Source of the DNA: Phorcus lineatus
Taxonomy: Eukaryota > Mollusca > Gastropoda > Trochida > Trochidae
Length of the DNA: 64,000 nt
Reading direction: 5' to 3'
NCBI GenBank assembly: GCA_921293015.1
Contig: OV121085.1
Coordinates: 14,843,731 to 14,907,730, forward strand
In this document: in pieces, positions 23,690 through 35,124 of the stretch
Numbering within the stretch: position 1 is the stretch's first letter
Layout: each line of letters opens with the position of its first letter
Position numbers and translations under genes: made by a program
The notes under the pieces: model-generated
Told to the model about the DNA's origin: nothing
Databases searched by the model: none
Seen by the model: only the letters and a program-made list of their open reading frames with translations

Positions 23690-24650
23690 TCCTTAAAATA
23701 GGCTTCGGACTGTACAGGTGCGCAAAACGATGTTTATAATATCTGAAATACCTTTTGATATATCGATTTATTTATGGCCATTTGTTTCAAAGACTATCGA
23801 GACGTAAACTTCTAAATTCAAATTATATCTGTTTCAATAAAAGATAGTGATTGTAAAATAATTGAGTACATAGTATTTATTTTATGATACAATTGTATAT
23901 TAGTGCTAACCTTAGAAACTAATGAAAACATATTCTGAGATGGTTAGAAAAATCGAAAAAAGTACTTTATCAGTAAATAAAGGTGTAGTTTTTAAATGAC
24001 GTAACAGTTTTTTGAGGTTTATTGTAACACTTGAATGACGTTAAACGCTCTTCAACGCTGTCCCCTCGTGACTACCGTCCTCGTGCTTTAACTAAAATAG
24101 TACAGGGCAAACCTATATTTTATTACAAAATATATTGGGGTAGAGCAAACATTATTTCTTAATAAAGAAAGTTATTCGTTAAAACAGGAGTTGTCTCCCC
24201 TGGATGTCAACTTTTACTGTGTATGATAATGTTATTGTAAATATCTCTATCCTATGGTATAATATCATTTAAAAAAAATCTTATTGTATTGTGATTTTAC
24301 TATATAATATTCAAATAATCTTAATATGAGATGTTGATGTTTCGAGAATTGAATAAATATTATTATATAATATTATAATATATATTATATTATTATAAGA
24401 ATCGTCGTTTTTTTCTGAGAGAATGTGGGTGTTTACCTCATATTGCATTTTTTGCTTAAGTCCTTATCAATACCGCAATATCTTAATAGAAAAAATCAAC
24501 TGAATAATATTATGTGATAAAGTTTTATTAATGTGAGGATTCCATCATTTTGTACGCTAATTTGAGGCAACTTATTGATCAGATACCATGGTAACAGGGG
24601 ACGTTCATGACAGTATTAGAATCAAGACATATTTTCAAATCATTATCCGG
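23690..24650. other. AT-rich stretch, no gene
   Basis: Contains a dense TA/ATT low-complexity run at 24355-24400 and a CTACCGTCCTCG motif near 24073 that also occurs in the hairpin of the 23 and 36 kb elements. Nothing else is supported. Confidence 0.45.
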
Positions 24651-24654
24651 CAAT

Positions 24655-25540
24655 CAAATCAAAGATCAAGTATGTATACAAAGATTTATAGTGAATATAT
24701 TTATCTTTAAAAAGTTTTAAATATATTCTGATATCAGCAGCCATATTGAAATGTGTTTGTGTTAGCAATGAAATGTCAAAAAGATTCCTAGTCGATATAT
24801 CTATATTAATTTTTATCAGGTTATATAATGTCCTTGTTCACTTATGGAACTTGTTACATCTTTACTGCAATCAAATCAAAGATCAAGTAAATTTACAAAG
24901 AAATGTATAATATTTATATATATATATATTTATCATTAAAAACTTTTAAGTAGATTCCGAAGTCACCAACTATATTGAAATGTATTTTGTGTTAGGATGA
25001 TGACAATTTTTGATATTTTAAGTGTACAATAATCTTCTGTTGAGCGTAAATAAGTTCAATGGTTACAGACACTTCCAGGCATCTTCTTAAGGTTATACAA
25101 TCTCTCTGACAGTTATTACTAAATGTCTCCAAATAAATATAAACGAATAGGGTTTCTCATCAAAACAAGATAAAATGTTCAGTTTAAATCAGGAAACAAA
25201 CATGAAATTGACAGTAAAATGGAAGATCAGAAATGACACATTATTCACATAGTTCTCATTTAGAGTTTCGCGGCGCCATCAATGGATACCAAATGGTCAG
25301 TAAGCTGATTTACAGAGATAGTTCATTTCCTGAAGGCAATCTCAACATCTACTTTGCCTTTAAACTACTTAGCTCAAGTATCGGTGATTGCTTCTTGATA
25401 AGCGCTTCCTTACTTAAGTTAACCAAGACAATTGACCTCTATGCTATCCGTGAAACTTATAGATTTGTGCTTCGGAGCAAAATGCAGATGTTTAATCACA
25501 CGCCAAGGAGAGGGTTTTCTGTTTATAGCTAGTTGATAGT
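24655..25540. repeat. Second ancient repeat system, block 3
   Basis: CAATCAAATCAAAGATCAAG occurs twice (24652 and 24869), an internal 0.2 kb duplication, and again near 32252. AAGTGTACAATAATCT and GTTCAATGGTTACA are shared with 32390-32440. 25265-25535 is the partner of 19154-19430. A (TA)n run lies at 24914-24929. Confidence 0.65.
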
Positions 25541-26745
25541 CAAGTGCTTGGGAATAAAGATTCAGACAAATCAATCACAACTTGAGTCTAGCAGGGGAAA
25601 TGTTTCACTGTGATTGAAAACCCTGCAGAACTGGTCAATTCCGAGTATATTGTTCTGCTTACTAACAGAACAACACTTGTATGAATGTTTTTATGTTCAG
25701 GTGACACCACTATGTAATACTCAAGGACTATAATAAATGGCAACGTAGAATGAAAGAACATTTGAACAATATGCACATGCTAATCGTCCAAACATTCAAA
25801 GTAATGAATCAAATCTATGGAATAAGACCTTAACGTACCTCGTCAATATAATAAATATTTTGGAGAGTTATAATCGTATTGACATGGGTTTAATTTGAAT
25901 AAGAAATGGATTTTTGGACTAAGAAATCATTTCAAACATATTACATTGACTGTTACCCATCATTCTTCTACGATTTTACATAGTTTGATGGTACCAGTGT
26001 TAAATTTTTTCACCCTTGGTATTTTGGAAGAATTCTTATGTAAGGCTCCCTAGAAACAAAGCTATTGTGATAAGTACCTCTTATTGAAAAAAGGGTTAGT
26101 GAATATATTATCAATTCCTTCACGATTCCTACAATCATTCTTCCCTTTATTTTCTTTTGCTTTAAGGATGTCCGTTCCTCAAATTTAAAGTATTAAACTT
26201 TTTTTCTAATTTGTTTTTTTCCAGTGTTTAGTGTATTTGCTTGAAATATCAACCGAAAAATGGGGGTCAATGTGGGTTTTTTGGAAACATTTTAAGACAA
26301 AGATCCCTTTGTTAGTCGAAGTTTTAACATGGGAGTCAATGGGGAAATGATGACCTTTTTTGAGAAATCTTAAATTTATATTAGTTCCTGTATTAAACTT
26401 TATTTGATATGAAAACATATAAGAGTAAACATAATTTTCCAGGAAAAAGTAAAAAAATACATATGGTAGTGTGGGTTTCTAGGTTTCTAACATGTATTCA
26501 AACATTTCAATTAATGTTATGATTGCTTTCACATCTCTTGCTCTTCCTACATTCGCCAGAGTAATCAGACTTATAGCTTAAAGCAAATTTGACACTATTA
26601 GAAACAGTTCAGTTTACAAGAAATGTCAATGTAATCTGTACCTAAAGAATTTCATTAATCTAGGTCCTGATCAAATAACATGATGTTCTGGAGGAAGCAC
26701 GAAACTTATCACGGACTATAGGTTTCATGTTGGACATAAAAATCC
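25541..26745. repeat. Second ancient repeat system, block 4
   Basis: 25600-26130 matches 19800-20330, and 26560-26745 matches 20397-20600 and 33078-33265 (AGCACGAAACTTATCACGGA-type block). The order is the same as in block 1, about 6.15 kb further on. Confidence 0.65.
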
Positions 26746-26759
26746 CATGCATCAAATGA

Positions 26760-27119
26760 TTCCTGAGGTGAGGTGAGGTGAGGTGAGGTGAAATGGGTCT
26801 AACGCCCCTTTCAATCGTATTTCGTGCTAAATAGAATAAGAAGTGTATTTTCTAAACAATTGAGTAAGGAATTTGCTTTATTTGGAGAAAATTGAAGTTT
26901 GTCACTCAGGATTTGTTTTGAGTGCGACGGAAACAGAGATGACAAATTTACTAAATTTGAAATACACTTTGACTTCAAATGATGTGGATCTCCTCTTTGC
27001 AACAATTTTGTGGCGGAACATTGCTGTGAAACCTATGAGCATCGGAACTAATGAACCAAGGGTCGTACCGCGATGACAGTCAGTGTAGCATTGTATCCAA
27101 ACATTATTGCATGTAGGAC
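26760..27119 (-). mobile_element. SINE-A, diverged, left part, split by a MITE
   Basis: Begins with (GAGGT)n and a TCTAACGCCCCTTTCAA tail block, then an unrelated AT-rich insert (about 26828-26995, with AAGTGTATTT and AAATACACTT near its ends). The SINE body resumes with GTGAAACCTATGAGCATCGG and CAGTGTAGCATTG. It continues after the element at 27120-27531. Confidence 0.7.
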
Positions 27120-27531
27120 CAGTCTGATTAAAATCGACCGTGTCCGAGGAATAAAAGTTTCAAAATATTGACTCTATCTGTCTAGGCTATCCTCTCTACA
27201 ACGGTCTGACCGCAGCCTGCTCTAGCGCACGTTCTTACATAAACACAGCTAACCAATCACAATGCATGCGGCAAAAACATTTGGTATCGGGAGCTAGGGG
27301 CAAGTAACTCCCATCTACCATTCGTTAAACTTGATCGCCGCTATACTTATTTTAACGCGATGATGTGATTGGGTCGCTAATGACTAGGTTTTGTCTGAGC
27401 TAAACTGGTGTCAGCACGTGCGAGCAGTGAGGCTGCCTTCAGACCGTTGTGGAGAGGAATTCCCCCTAATAGAGTCTGTTCCCGCTAGAGTCATTAAAAA
27501 GACTGTTATTCCTCGGATTTTAATCAGACTG
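27120..27531. mobile_element. Long-TIR MITE inserted in SINE-A, 10 bp target duplication
   Basis: Starts CAGTCTGATTAAAATC and ends with its exact inverse GATTTTAATCAGACTG. The inverted similarity continues inward (TCCGAGGAATAA; CCTCTCTACAACGGTCTGA against CCTCTCCACAACGGTCTGA) for roughly 110 bp. CATGTAGGAC flanks both sides (27110-27119 and 27532-27541). Long TIRs with a 9-10 bp duplication suggest a Mutator-like non-autonomous element, different in sequence from the family at 53534. Open frames at 27391-27635 are shadows of the TIR. Confidence 0.85.
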
Positions 27532-27541
27532 CATGTAGGAC

Positions 27542-27640
27542 ATGCCTCTACTGCAAAGATGCCAAGGCCATGGCAAGGTTCGAACCAGGACCTCGTCATC
27601 CTAGACCGATATAGATAAGCAGTTGTCCCGCCCACAATAA
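27542..27640 (-). mobile_element. SINE-A, right part with tRNA-like head
   Basis: Continuation of the SINE interrupted at 27119. The minus strand contains GGTTCGAACC (B box) and ends near the GCGGGAC start of the tRNA head. Confidence 0.75.
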
Positions 27641-27936
27641 TGATAGATAATGAATGATAAAAATATGAGAAATGTCATAATGATTGTAATATTTAGTTTA
27701 CAGCCTTATTTTAAAGTTATCTTTGTCGGAACCGATGGAATGTATTAGAGGTATTTTTTAAGCAAAATATAAATAAAAAGCAATGAGATAATAGTCAACG
27801 TTCAGAAAGGAGATTGCAACAACCTCTGTATATGCTTCAAGGTTTTCAGTTCATAACTCCCCTGAAAATACGAATCGGGAATACAGTGTGTTCTATATGA
27901 AAGAACTAAATCTATACATTTACGTTTTGAAAAAGG

Positions 27937-28249
27937 TGAGTGAGTGAGTGAGTTTGGGTTTAACGTGCCTTGAACAATATTTCAGTTATTAAACACGTGG
28001 ATGACAAGCATCCAAAAGAGAGTGGATAGATTAGGGATAAAGGGATCGAAAGGATGAAGGTAAAGGCGGAAAGAGTGAGAGATAGACAACAGGTTTTAGA
28101 AGGACTCAAATTAAGTCTGGCTTCTACCCGTGGACCTGTCCAGCGTGGGTGCCCCTACCAGGAGCATGTTAGCTCCAGCTGTCATAGCTTTCAGGGTCTC
28201 TGAAGCACGCAAACCACCACACCACGTTATGGTAGTGAGTCCAGTGGTG
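27937..28249 (-). mobile_element. Family B retroelement, full copy, 13 bp target duplication
   Basis: Near-complete family B. On the minus strand it runs from ACCACCACTGG to GTTAAACCCAAACTCACTC. Flanks GTTTTGAAAAAGG at 27924-27936 and 28250-28262 form the duplication. It contains the GGAGC/GCTCC-rich segment and the GAAAGGCATAG-like block typical of the family. No tRNA-type A and B boxes are obvious in its head. Confidence 0.88.
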
Positions 28250-28263
28250 GTTTTGAAAAAGGA

Positions 28264-30655
28264 TATACGGAGCTTTTATAATAGATCATTAATTATACAG
28301 GTATCGTTGTAAACTGTAATGATATCTTCTCTTCATCAGTGACCTAGAATAGTATGATGCGAAAGCTTTACAAACTGAAGCATTCATATTTTATCGCAGA
28401 CTACTGTAGCAGAGGGACATCTATTGTTAAAAAAGTCTAATTTTTCCAAATTCGATCGTCAAGTATTCCAATAAACCAAAACATTATAATAATCATAACA
28501 CTTTTCACATTAAATTGAGCCATAAGTTGAAAAACACTCACGATTTTCACAATTCACGATTTTAGAGTCCCAGGGTGGGTTCACTAATTGCTGCAATATT
28601 TCGACTTTAGAAAATCGTGGATGGAAAAGGGCTTTCAGTGAGCTGACAAGTGACTATTATGTGAGGGACCCAATATGTCTGTTTGATGTATAAAAACAAA
28701 CATTTTGTTTGATGTGAAAAGGCAACAATTTGATTTATGATTGTCTTTTCCATCAAGGTTTATGATTAAAGAACTAGTTTTATGGTCAATATAAAACTAT
28801 CGAAAATCCATCAGTCACATTAAAGGTGATGTTCTGACATTTGCAATCTCAAGCAGAGAAGAACCACATCCTCAAAAGAGTACTTGCAGCTTCATTGACG
28901 TTTTATTGAAGGCGTATGTGTAGAATGGCCAATGAATTTGATAAACTTGAAATAAATAGACTTTGCAAAATGTCAAAATAAATGCAAAACCATTTAAGCT
29001 TTGAACTTGCTTAATATTCTCGGCTGTTAATATAAAGCCTGAAAGAGAGATGATGGCCACTAAATTCGAATATCTGATAACAAACCTAATTGTACATTTT
29101 CTGTTATGAAAATAACTTGGGGTTCACATAGACAATTGTAAAATATTGTTTCTGAATTGTTCGATATTGCATTTATTATTTGCTGAATGTTTAAAGATTC
29201 AATGCCTAAATGGTTTCAGATCACTTATATAATGAGTATTTTACTCAAGTGCAAAAGTGAGTGAAGTACTGACTTGCGTTTACGACAAGAATATTTACCA
29301 TAAGCACTTATTATTATGTCATGTAACATAAATACATTCAATGCAACACCGTATCAATACCGACACGTTAATAGCATATATGTTTGTGAGTAAAATATCT
29401 GTGTATTAAAGAAAGAGTTCCTACTTTAAGAAAAACTTCATGAGTATTCATGTATCAATTTCTCATGAAGAATAAATACATTTACTGCACATATGCTGGA
29501 CCTTAGAGGCAAAACATTATAGCTAAACGTGTTATAATGGAGATCATTCAGGCGTAATATGTGTAAATATTTTGCTTTTTGTTCAAGCATTTCATTTTTC
29601 CAATCATTCTCTGTCAGAGGTAACTCGGTCATATACTCCTATACAACTTCTGTTTTATATGAACGTTTCTCGGTCTAGGTATATTGAATACTGCTTGGAA
29701 ACAAAGTTAGTTGTGGAGGCAGCGCGGCCATTTCAAAACAAATCATTCAAAACTACTCAATTATTTCCATATAGTTTAGGAAAGTTAGGATCAATAGAGT
29801 ATCTACCTTGTACTTTTAGTACTCAGGCGTTGTTTTCATTGGCTGAAATAATGCAGGGGTTAGGGGAACCTGTGGAAGCCCTAAAGAACTCGTAATAGAC
29901 AGGAGGTTATACAGGAATAACTGCCAGAGCAACCCCAGTGAGGAGGCGGTTTCAATTAAAGTTGGATATGTTTAAACGTAAGGTTTTCTCATCTTAATGT
30001 CTTCAACAATGCTTTTACAAGACAAAAAAGACATTAAGACTGTATGTAAATTTACACTATGTGTTATTTTACATGCAACAAATTTACACGTTTCCTAGGG
30101 ATCAATTGACTATTGCCACCGCCTGACTCAATAATTTATGTATTTCATCAAATTCCAGTGACAGTAAAAAAGCAATAAGTATTCTGCAAAAATTAACTTA
30201 TTGTTGATTGATTTAATTGTATCCATTTTATATAAGCAATATAATTATGATTTGTTTAAGGAAGATTATACACTGTAAAGAGAGACGTGCGAAACTTTTG
30301 TGCAAAGTGTATAATTTATTTAAGCAATAGGATTCTCAATGAGACAGGGTTACATTAACAGATCAGAATTTACCATCTACTAATGGTAGATGCAATTGAT
30401 CTTTAGTTACACAGGAGAACAGTATATTTTGCTAAAAATCTCAGATAGATCTCAACATATATAAAAGTTAATGCCATTTTTTGAGACAACTGAAAAGTGA
30501 AAATAATGAAATAATAAAACGAATATCGTTAGAAGGCATAATTATTGATAAGACCATTGGATTGTTTAACACATATTTCACTTATGCTCTGGACTGAATG
30601 TATCAAGTTTGAATGAAGAGAAAATATCTTTAACATTATTTCAACAAAATGTTAT
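28264..30655. other. No supported gene
   Basis: AT-rich. A short local duplication ACTCACGATTTTCACAATTCACGATTTT is split at 28538-28563. A 107-codon frame at 29572-29895 lies in a GC-richer patch but matches no family I know. Confidence 0.4.
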
Positions 30656-30656
30656 C

Positions 30657-30750
30657 CTCTCTATGGCACCGTCTTTGAATATGAAAATTCAGCATTTACA
30701 ATTCTCTCTATGGCACCGTCTTTGAATATGAATATTCAGCATTTACAATT
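30657..30750. repeat. 47 bp tandem duplication
   Basis: Two adjacent 47 bp units (30657-30703 and 30704-30750), each beginning CTCTCTATGGCACCGTCTTT, differ at a single base. This is a very recent duplication in otherwise old sequence. Confidence 0.95.
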
Positions 30751-31059
30751 CAGTTATCAGTTATGTAACTTGTAATTCTCATTATGCATATTTGTAATTT
30801 AGGATTGCCATGGAAAATTAAGTAGGTCAATCTTCAACAAAACACTTTATTACCCAGTGCACTGTTTGAAAATGGTCAAATGCCACAAACTAAATAGCAC
30901 ATTAATTTTTTTTCAAGAAATGTTCATCCGTTATGCCCAACTCAATCCAAGTTATTTGATGAAACAACTCAATCCCAGTAATTTGATCAATTAACTTGGT
31001 GGAGATTCTTCAGCTTCCATATGAGTTGAGACAATTAAACTACCATTAACCCTGAAAGT

Positions 31060-31400
31060 GCCATCGAATGATCAATGGAAAATATAACCTTTTGAGAAGC
31101 TAAGCTGCATATTGGTTCATTGCACATAATGCATATATGCATCGCTGCATGATCCGACAACAGACATTAAAGACGTTTTATGAATGCCAAACGAAGATTC
31201 CTATTCATTTTTTATTGTTATATTTCATCTGTAATGGGACTTTTATATTTTGTTGGACCAAACGCGTCATTATGGTGATTTTGTGATTTTTGTAAAATAT
31301 GATTAAGGGTATTTTGTAATGTTGAATAGAAAGTAAAAGCTATGAACAGTAATCAGTTGGAAATATGTAATGTCAAACATCGATTTTCACTAATGGGTAT
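31060..31400 (+). repeat. Composite-unit modules, distant copy
   Basis: CGAATGATCAATGGAAAA and the CATGATCCGACAACAG, ATGCCAAACGAA and GTAATGGGAC blocks match 12785-13010 and 18045-18200. This ties the first repeat system to the second, because it precedes 31640 just as 18310 precedes 19154. Confidence 0.6.
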
Positions 31401-31639
31401 TACACTTTCAGAATTTGTGTTCGGCTGTCATGTGGTCTGTTCGTGCACAAGCATGATTGTTTGATGATTAACAAATACATTCAAAAGTTACGCTTTGACA
31501 AACCGCTTTGAAGTTGACTTAATTTTAAAATGGATTTCATTTGAATATCCCTTTTTTATACCAAAATGGGAACATGATAACGAATGTCAGTTGCTGCTGC
31601 TGGAAATATATGTCGGCTTAAATATCGTATCATTGGCAT

Positions 31640-32510
31640 ACGTGCTTAGTTAGCAAAGTGGTCTTGGTTTGATTTGGAAGTGAAAGACAGATATTGAATT
31701 TCTATATCTTGGGGACAATTTGCAGTCGATAAATCTGTAAAAGTTTGGTACAAATTAAGTGTGGGACGATTTTGCTGTGAGGGAGGTGAGGTGAGTTGGG
31801 CTTCAACGCCGCTTTCAAGAGTATTTCACTAATATCGCGTCTGCTAGTATTATTCAAGGGAGAATGCCCGCAAAACCATCGTGGCTATGCATTGCGGTGA
31901 AACCTGCGAGCATATTCAGTGTAGCATTGAACCAAAACCTTACTGCCTGTAGAACAGTTCTCTACTGCAGACAAAGTTGCCGAGCCCCTGGCGGGATTTG
32001 CTGCGAGGGAAAGCATGATCATGACCGAAAAAATTCAAAGCCTATAGTGATTCTTACTATACCGGCATCCTATACTTCCGTTAGGTTATCGTACATTAAC
32101 CTTAATGTCAGAAGAATCCATCCGTAAATTTGATATCAAAAGAAAGCATCGAGGGTTTGCAGTTAAATGTCAAAATGATCTCTATTCGATATATTTTTCT
32201 CAGGTAACATAGTTTTCTTTTACACATATGAAACAGGTTACATCTTTTCTGCAATCAAATCAAAGTTTAAGTAAGATTACGAAGATATGTTATGAATGTA
32301 TTTATCATGAAAAATCTTTTAAGAAGATTCCACGTAGCAGCCATTATGAAATGTATTTTGTCTTAAAATAATGATCAGTTTTGATAGTTTAAGTGTACAA
32401 TAATCTACTGTTGCGGGTAAATATGTTCAATGGTTACAACAGCTTCCAGGCACATAGCCTCATAAAGTTATACAGTTTTTAGTAAATTATTGAATTTCTC
32501 TTGATTGGAC
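31640..32510. repeat. Second ancient repeat system, block 5
   Basis: 31670-31784 matches 22390-22450 and 34880-34990 (GAAAGACAGATATTGAATTT-type). 32160-32500 matches 24750-25110, including GCAATCAAATCAAAG and AAGTGTACAATAATCTACTG. A SINE-A copy sits inside. Confidence 0.6.
31785..31996 (-). mobile_element. SINE-A, 5'-truncated, 14 bp target duplication
   Basis: Tail and body present, tRNA head missing, and about 50 bp absent from the body. TTTGCTGTGAGGGA (31771-31784) and TTTGCTGCGAGGGA (31997-32010) flank it. Truncation at the head end is as expected for reverse transcription from the tail. Confidence 0.88.
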
Positions 32511-32639
32511 AAAAGTTCTTAAAAACATTCACCAATAAAAAGTGTACATTCATACCTCGTCCATTCATGAGGTAACAATCTAACAACTTGACACAACCTC
32601 TAGTCAGGAAATGACAACAGCATGTGCAATAAAAAGTTC

Positions 32640-33265
32640 ACGTCATCATTTTTTGAATGTCGCGTGATATGCTAATGAGGGTTCTTGTTTTGTGGCTCTA
32701 ACGATGTATAAACACAACAAAATTTTGAATGAAAGCTCTATGTTACGCTTCACGATTTTACACAATTTATTGCTGTGAGACATTAATAGAGGTGCATAAT
32801 AATGTAAAAATCCTTATCATTGATATTTTGAAGAGATAATCATACATATAATCATAATACATGACAAACTTTAATTTAGATAGTAATGGGACTTTTGGAC
32901 TAAGAAAATATTTCAAACGTTTTCGTATTTTCGAAGAACTTCTATTTATGGCTCCCTAGAAATATCCACTGTGTGGAATGAATTCGAAGTCTGAAAGTAG
33001 GACGAATTTGGTGCCATTCGCGCTTTGCTGATATCATGTTTGCCTTCTTATCGCTTGTTCACTCTACCCTCGACGGGTAATCAGTCATTAATCATATATT
33101 ATGACTAGAATATGAAAAGTTCAGTTTACAAGAACTGACAAGAATACCTATACCTGATTATCTAAATAATCTAGGTCGTGATCAAATGACATGTTCACGG
33201 GGAAGCACGAAACTAACATGAAACTTGTCACGTACTACAGGTTTCAGGTTGGACATTAGGTTTTT
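32640..33265. repeat. Second ancient repeat system, block 6
   Basis: 32800-32970 resembles 25860-26060 (GGCTCCCTAGAAA in both). 33078-33265 resembles 26560-26745 (GTTCAGTTTACAAGAA, GATCAAATGACATG, GGTTTCAGGTTGGACAT). Confidence 0.6.
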
Positions 33266-33449
33266 AGAATGTTTCTTGGGCATCCGGCGGTTTCCCTTAC
33301 CGGCACACTATGGCAACTTGCATTATTTCATCAAATGAAAGCAAACATGCATGTATAACATATTTGTTGTCACAGAGGCCTGTGCAATGATACAGTCGCA
33401 AAATGAGACGCTTGTGTTCTGTAAAGACTGTGCAAAGTGCATATTCGTG

Positions 33450-33600
33450 CATCTGCTTCATCAGTGTATTTGCCTCCGCCTAGCTCCATCATATAACCTG
33501 ATATCCTTCGACCTAAAACACTGGTATTCGCATAATGAAATGACTTGCATTCAGCAATAGCTGCAGCACCCGGATGAGAGTTGACCAATGAGAGCTTAGC
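33450..33600. mobile_element. Foldback MITE fragment
   Basis: Half of the MITE family: decayed CATCTGCTTCATCAGTGTATT terminus region, then ACCTGATATCCTTCG, then the body block TGCATTCAGCAATAGCTGC. The opposite terminus is missing. Confidence 0.7.
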
Positions 33601-33657
33601 TTACATGAGGCAGTTCGGTAGAGAAAAACATATGGCGGCATATGTATAAAATCATCA

Positions 33658-34070
33658 CCAAACTATTTCATTTGGAAACATTGACAGAAATACAGAAAAA
33701 TGCATTAAAGTGGCTGGCAGATAAACATGACGTTTTCTTGAGATTTCTTGAGAACAGGCGGTGGAAAATCACTGTGCTATCAGGTTTTCCCCGTAGTATA
33801 TGAAATGAACACCCTGACGAGCCGAATTGTTTTTATTACACATGTTGCAAATATGATAGAACAATCTAACTAATTGAGATCTCATTGGTTCACCGCTTCC
33901 TCCACTAGGAAAAGTCCCGACGACGATGAAGAAATTGCAAATAAACGTGTTCAGTTTATTTTCTCTTCTCCCGAATCCCTGCTTTGCGTACCGAATTGGC
34001 GAACCATGATTCTGTCCTCCAACGACATTCGGCTGTTTGTAGTGGATGAAGCACACTGTTATGATTTGGC
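33658..34070 (+). pseudogene. RecQ-like DNA helicase fragment
   Basis: Contains the front half of a RecQ-type superfamily 2 helicase core. LTEIQKNALKWLADKHDVF is the Q-motif/motif 0 region. In another frame RTGGGKSLCYQVFPVVYEMN is the Walker A motif. It continues to VQFIFSSPESLL (the FxSPE motif Ib region), WRTMILSSNDIRLFVVDEAH and C, which is Walker B (DEAH). There is a frame change between motif 0 and Walker A and one in-frame TAA between Walker A and DEAH, so it cannot make a helicase. No introns interrupt it, and motifs III-VI do not follow. It could be a processed host copy or cargo of a mobile element. Helicase identity is secure; RecQ rather than a relative is likely from the GGGKSLCYQ and DEAHC pair. 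Confidence 0.82.
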
Positions 34071-34360
34071 AATTGCGATCATTGTTTATAATAAATCAAG
34101 AAATGATTTCCATGCAAAATATCCACATCTCTTTACCGTCACAAATTATCTAGCATTATATAACGCATGTTTTGGTGTTATTATTCTACATATAAATTTT
34201 CATCAAAATTAGTACAATTTACACATTGTTGATTTTTAAACAGAGGTGACCCTATTATCGAGCGTTGCAGGAAGCCGAAGATTCTTTGCAATTTTCTTTA
34301 ATTTGTGTCACCATACTGTGTAGCTGTGGTCACGTAGAACAAAAATAGCCTTGCAAGGAG

Positions 34361-34632
34361 TTGGGTGAGTGAGTTGGGGTTTATCCCCGCTTTCAAGATT
34401 ATTTCACTTATATATCGCGGCTGCTAGTATTATTGCAGGGTGAAAGCTCGCAACACCATTGTGGCTATGCATTGCGGTGATACCATTGGTGGTACTGCGC
34501 TGAAACTCAGTTTAGCATTGTACCCAAACCTGGCTGCGTATAGAACAGTTCTCTACTGCAGATAAAGTTGCCGAGCCCCTGGCGGCATTCGAACCACGGA
34601 CATCTTGAACCCTCTGCGCTATCCAGCCCCCG
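34361..34632 (-). mobile_element. SINE-A with 12 bp target duplication
   Basis: Nearly complete. Tail at the left, GGTTCGAATGC B-box equivalent and a worn head at the right. CCTTGCAAGGAG (34349-34360) and CCTTGCACGGAG (34633-34644) flank it. About 45 bp of the body is missing. Confidence 0.88.
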
Positions 34633-34739
34633 CCTTGCACGGAGGAAAAGACGACCAAATGTTTGCGATTTATAGTTCCTGATGCCAGCATAGATCTTTT
34701 GCTGTCCGTTCATCGAGTCATAGAGGTCCATCGATTCAT

Positions 34740-34995
34740 AGAGGTATTTTGTTTCCTCTAAGTAATCCCAATATCTACTTAGCCTTTAGCTTAGTTATTC
34801 GTTCTTAATCAGCCCTTATAATGTTAACTAATACAACTGACCTACATGTTATCGATAAGGTAACTGCGAATTGATCTTGGATTGTTTCGGAAGTGAAAGA
34901 CAAATATTCAATTTGTACCTCAAGGAGACAATCTGCAGTAGCTAACTCAGGCTACAGACGTAAAAGGTTGGTACAAATTAAGATAGGGGACGGTC
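34740..34995. repeat. Second ancient repeat system, block 7
   Basis: Matches 22255-22450 and 19154-19350: GACCTACATGTTATCGAT, GGATTGTTTCGGA, GAAAGACAAATATTCAATTT and TCAAGGAGACAAT blocks. Confidence 0.65.
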
Positions 34996-35036
34996 TTGCT
35001 ACTGCCGGAAAAGGTGAACGTTAGGGTGGTGTATTC

Positions 35037-35118
35037 AAGTAAGTGAGTTGGGGTTTAACGTGTTTTACACAATATTTTAGTTATTAAACACGTGGATGAC
35101 CAGCATCTAAAAGAGTGG
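35037..35118 (-). mobile_element. Family B, truncated tail copy
   Basis: GTTAAACCCCAACTCACTT tail on the minus strand with the CCACGTGTTTAATAACTAAA block. The rest is lost. Confidence 0.8.
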
Positions 35119-35124
35119 TGAATA

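Noticed and set aside
19154-25535. Two similar open frames (19154-19429 and 25233-25532) that could be read as a gene family
   Set aside because: They are copies of the same decayed DNA repeat. Similarity continues outside the frames, and other copies (22.25, 31.64 and 34.74 kb) are not open.
29572-29895. A 107-codon plus-strand frame
   Set aside because: No recognisable domain, no splice context and no conserved partner in the window.
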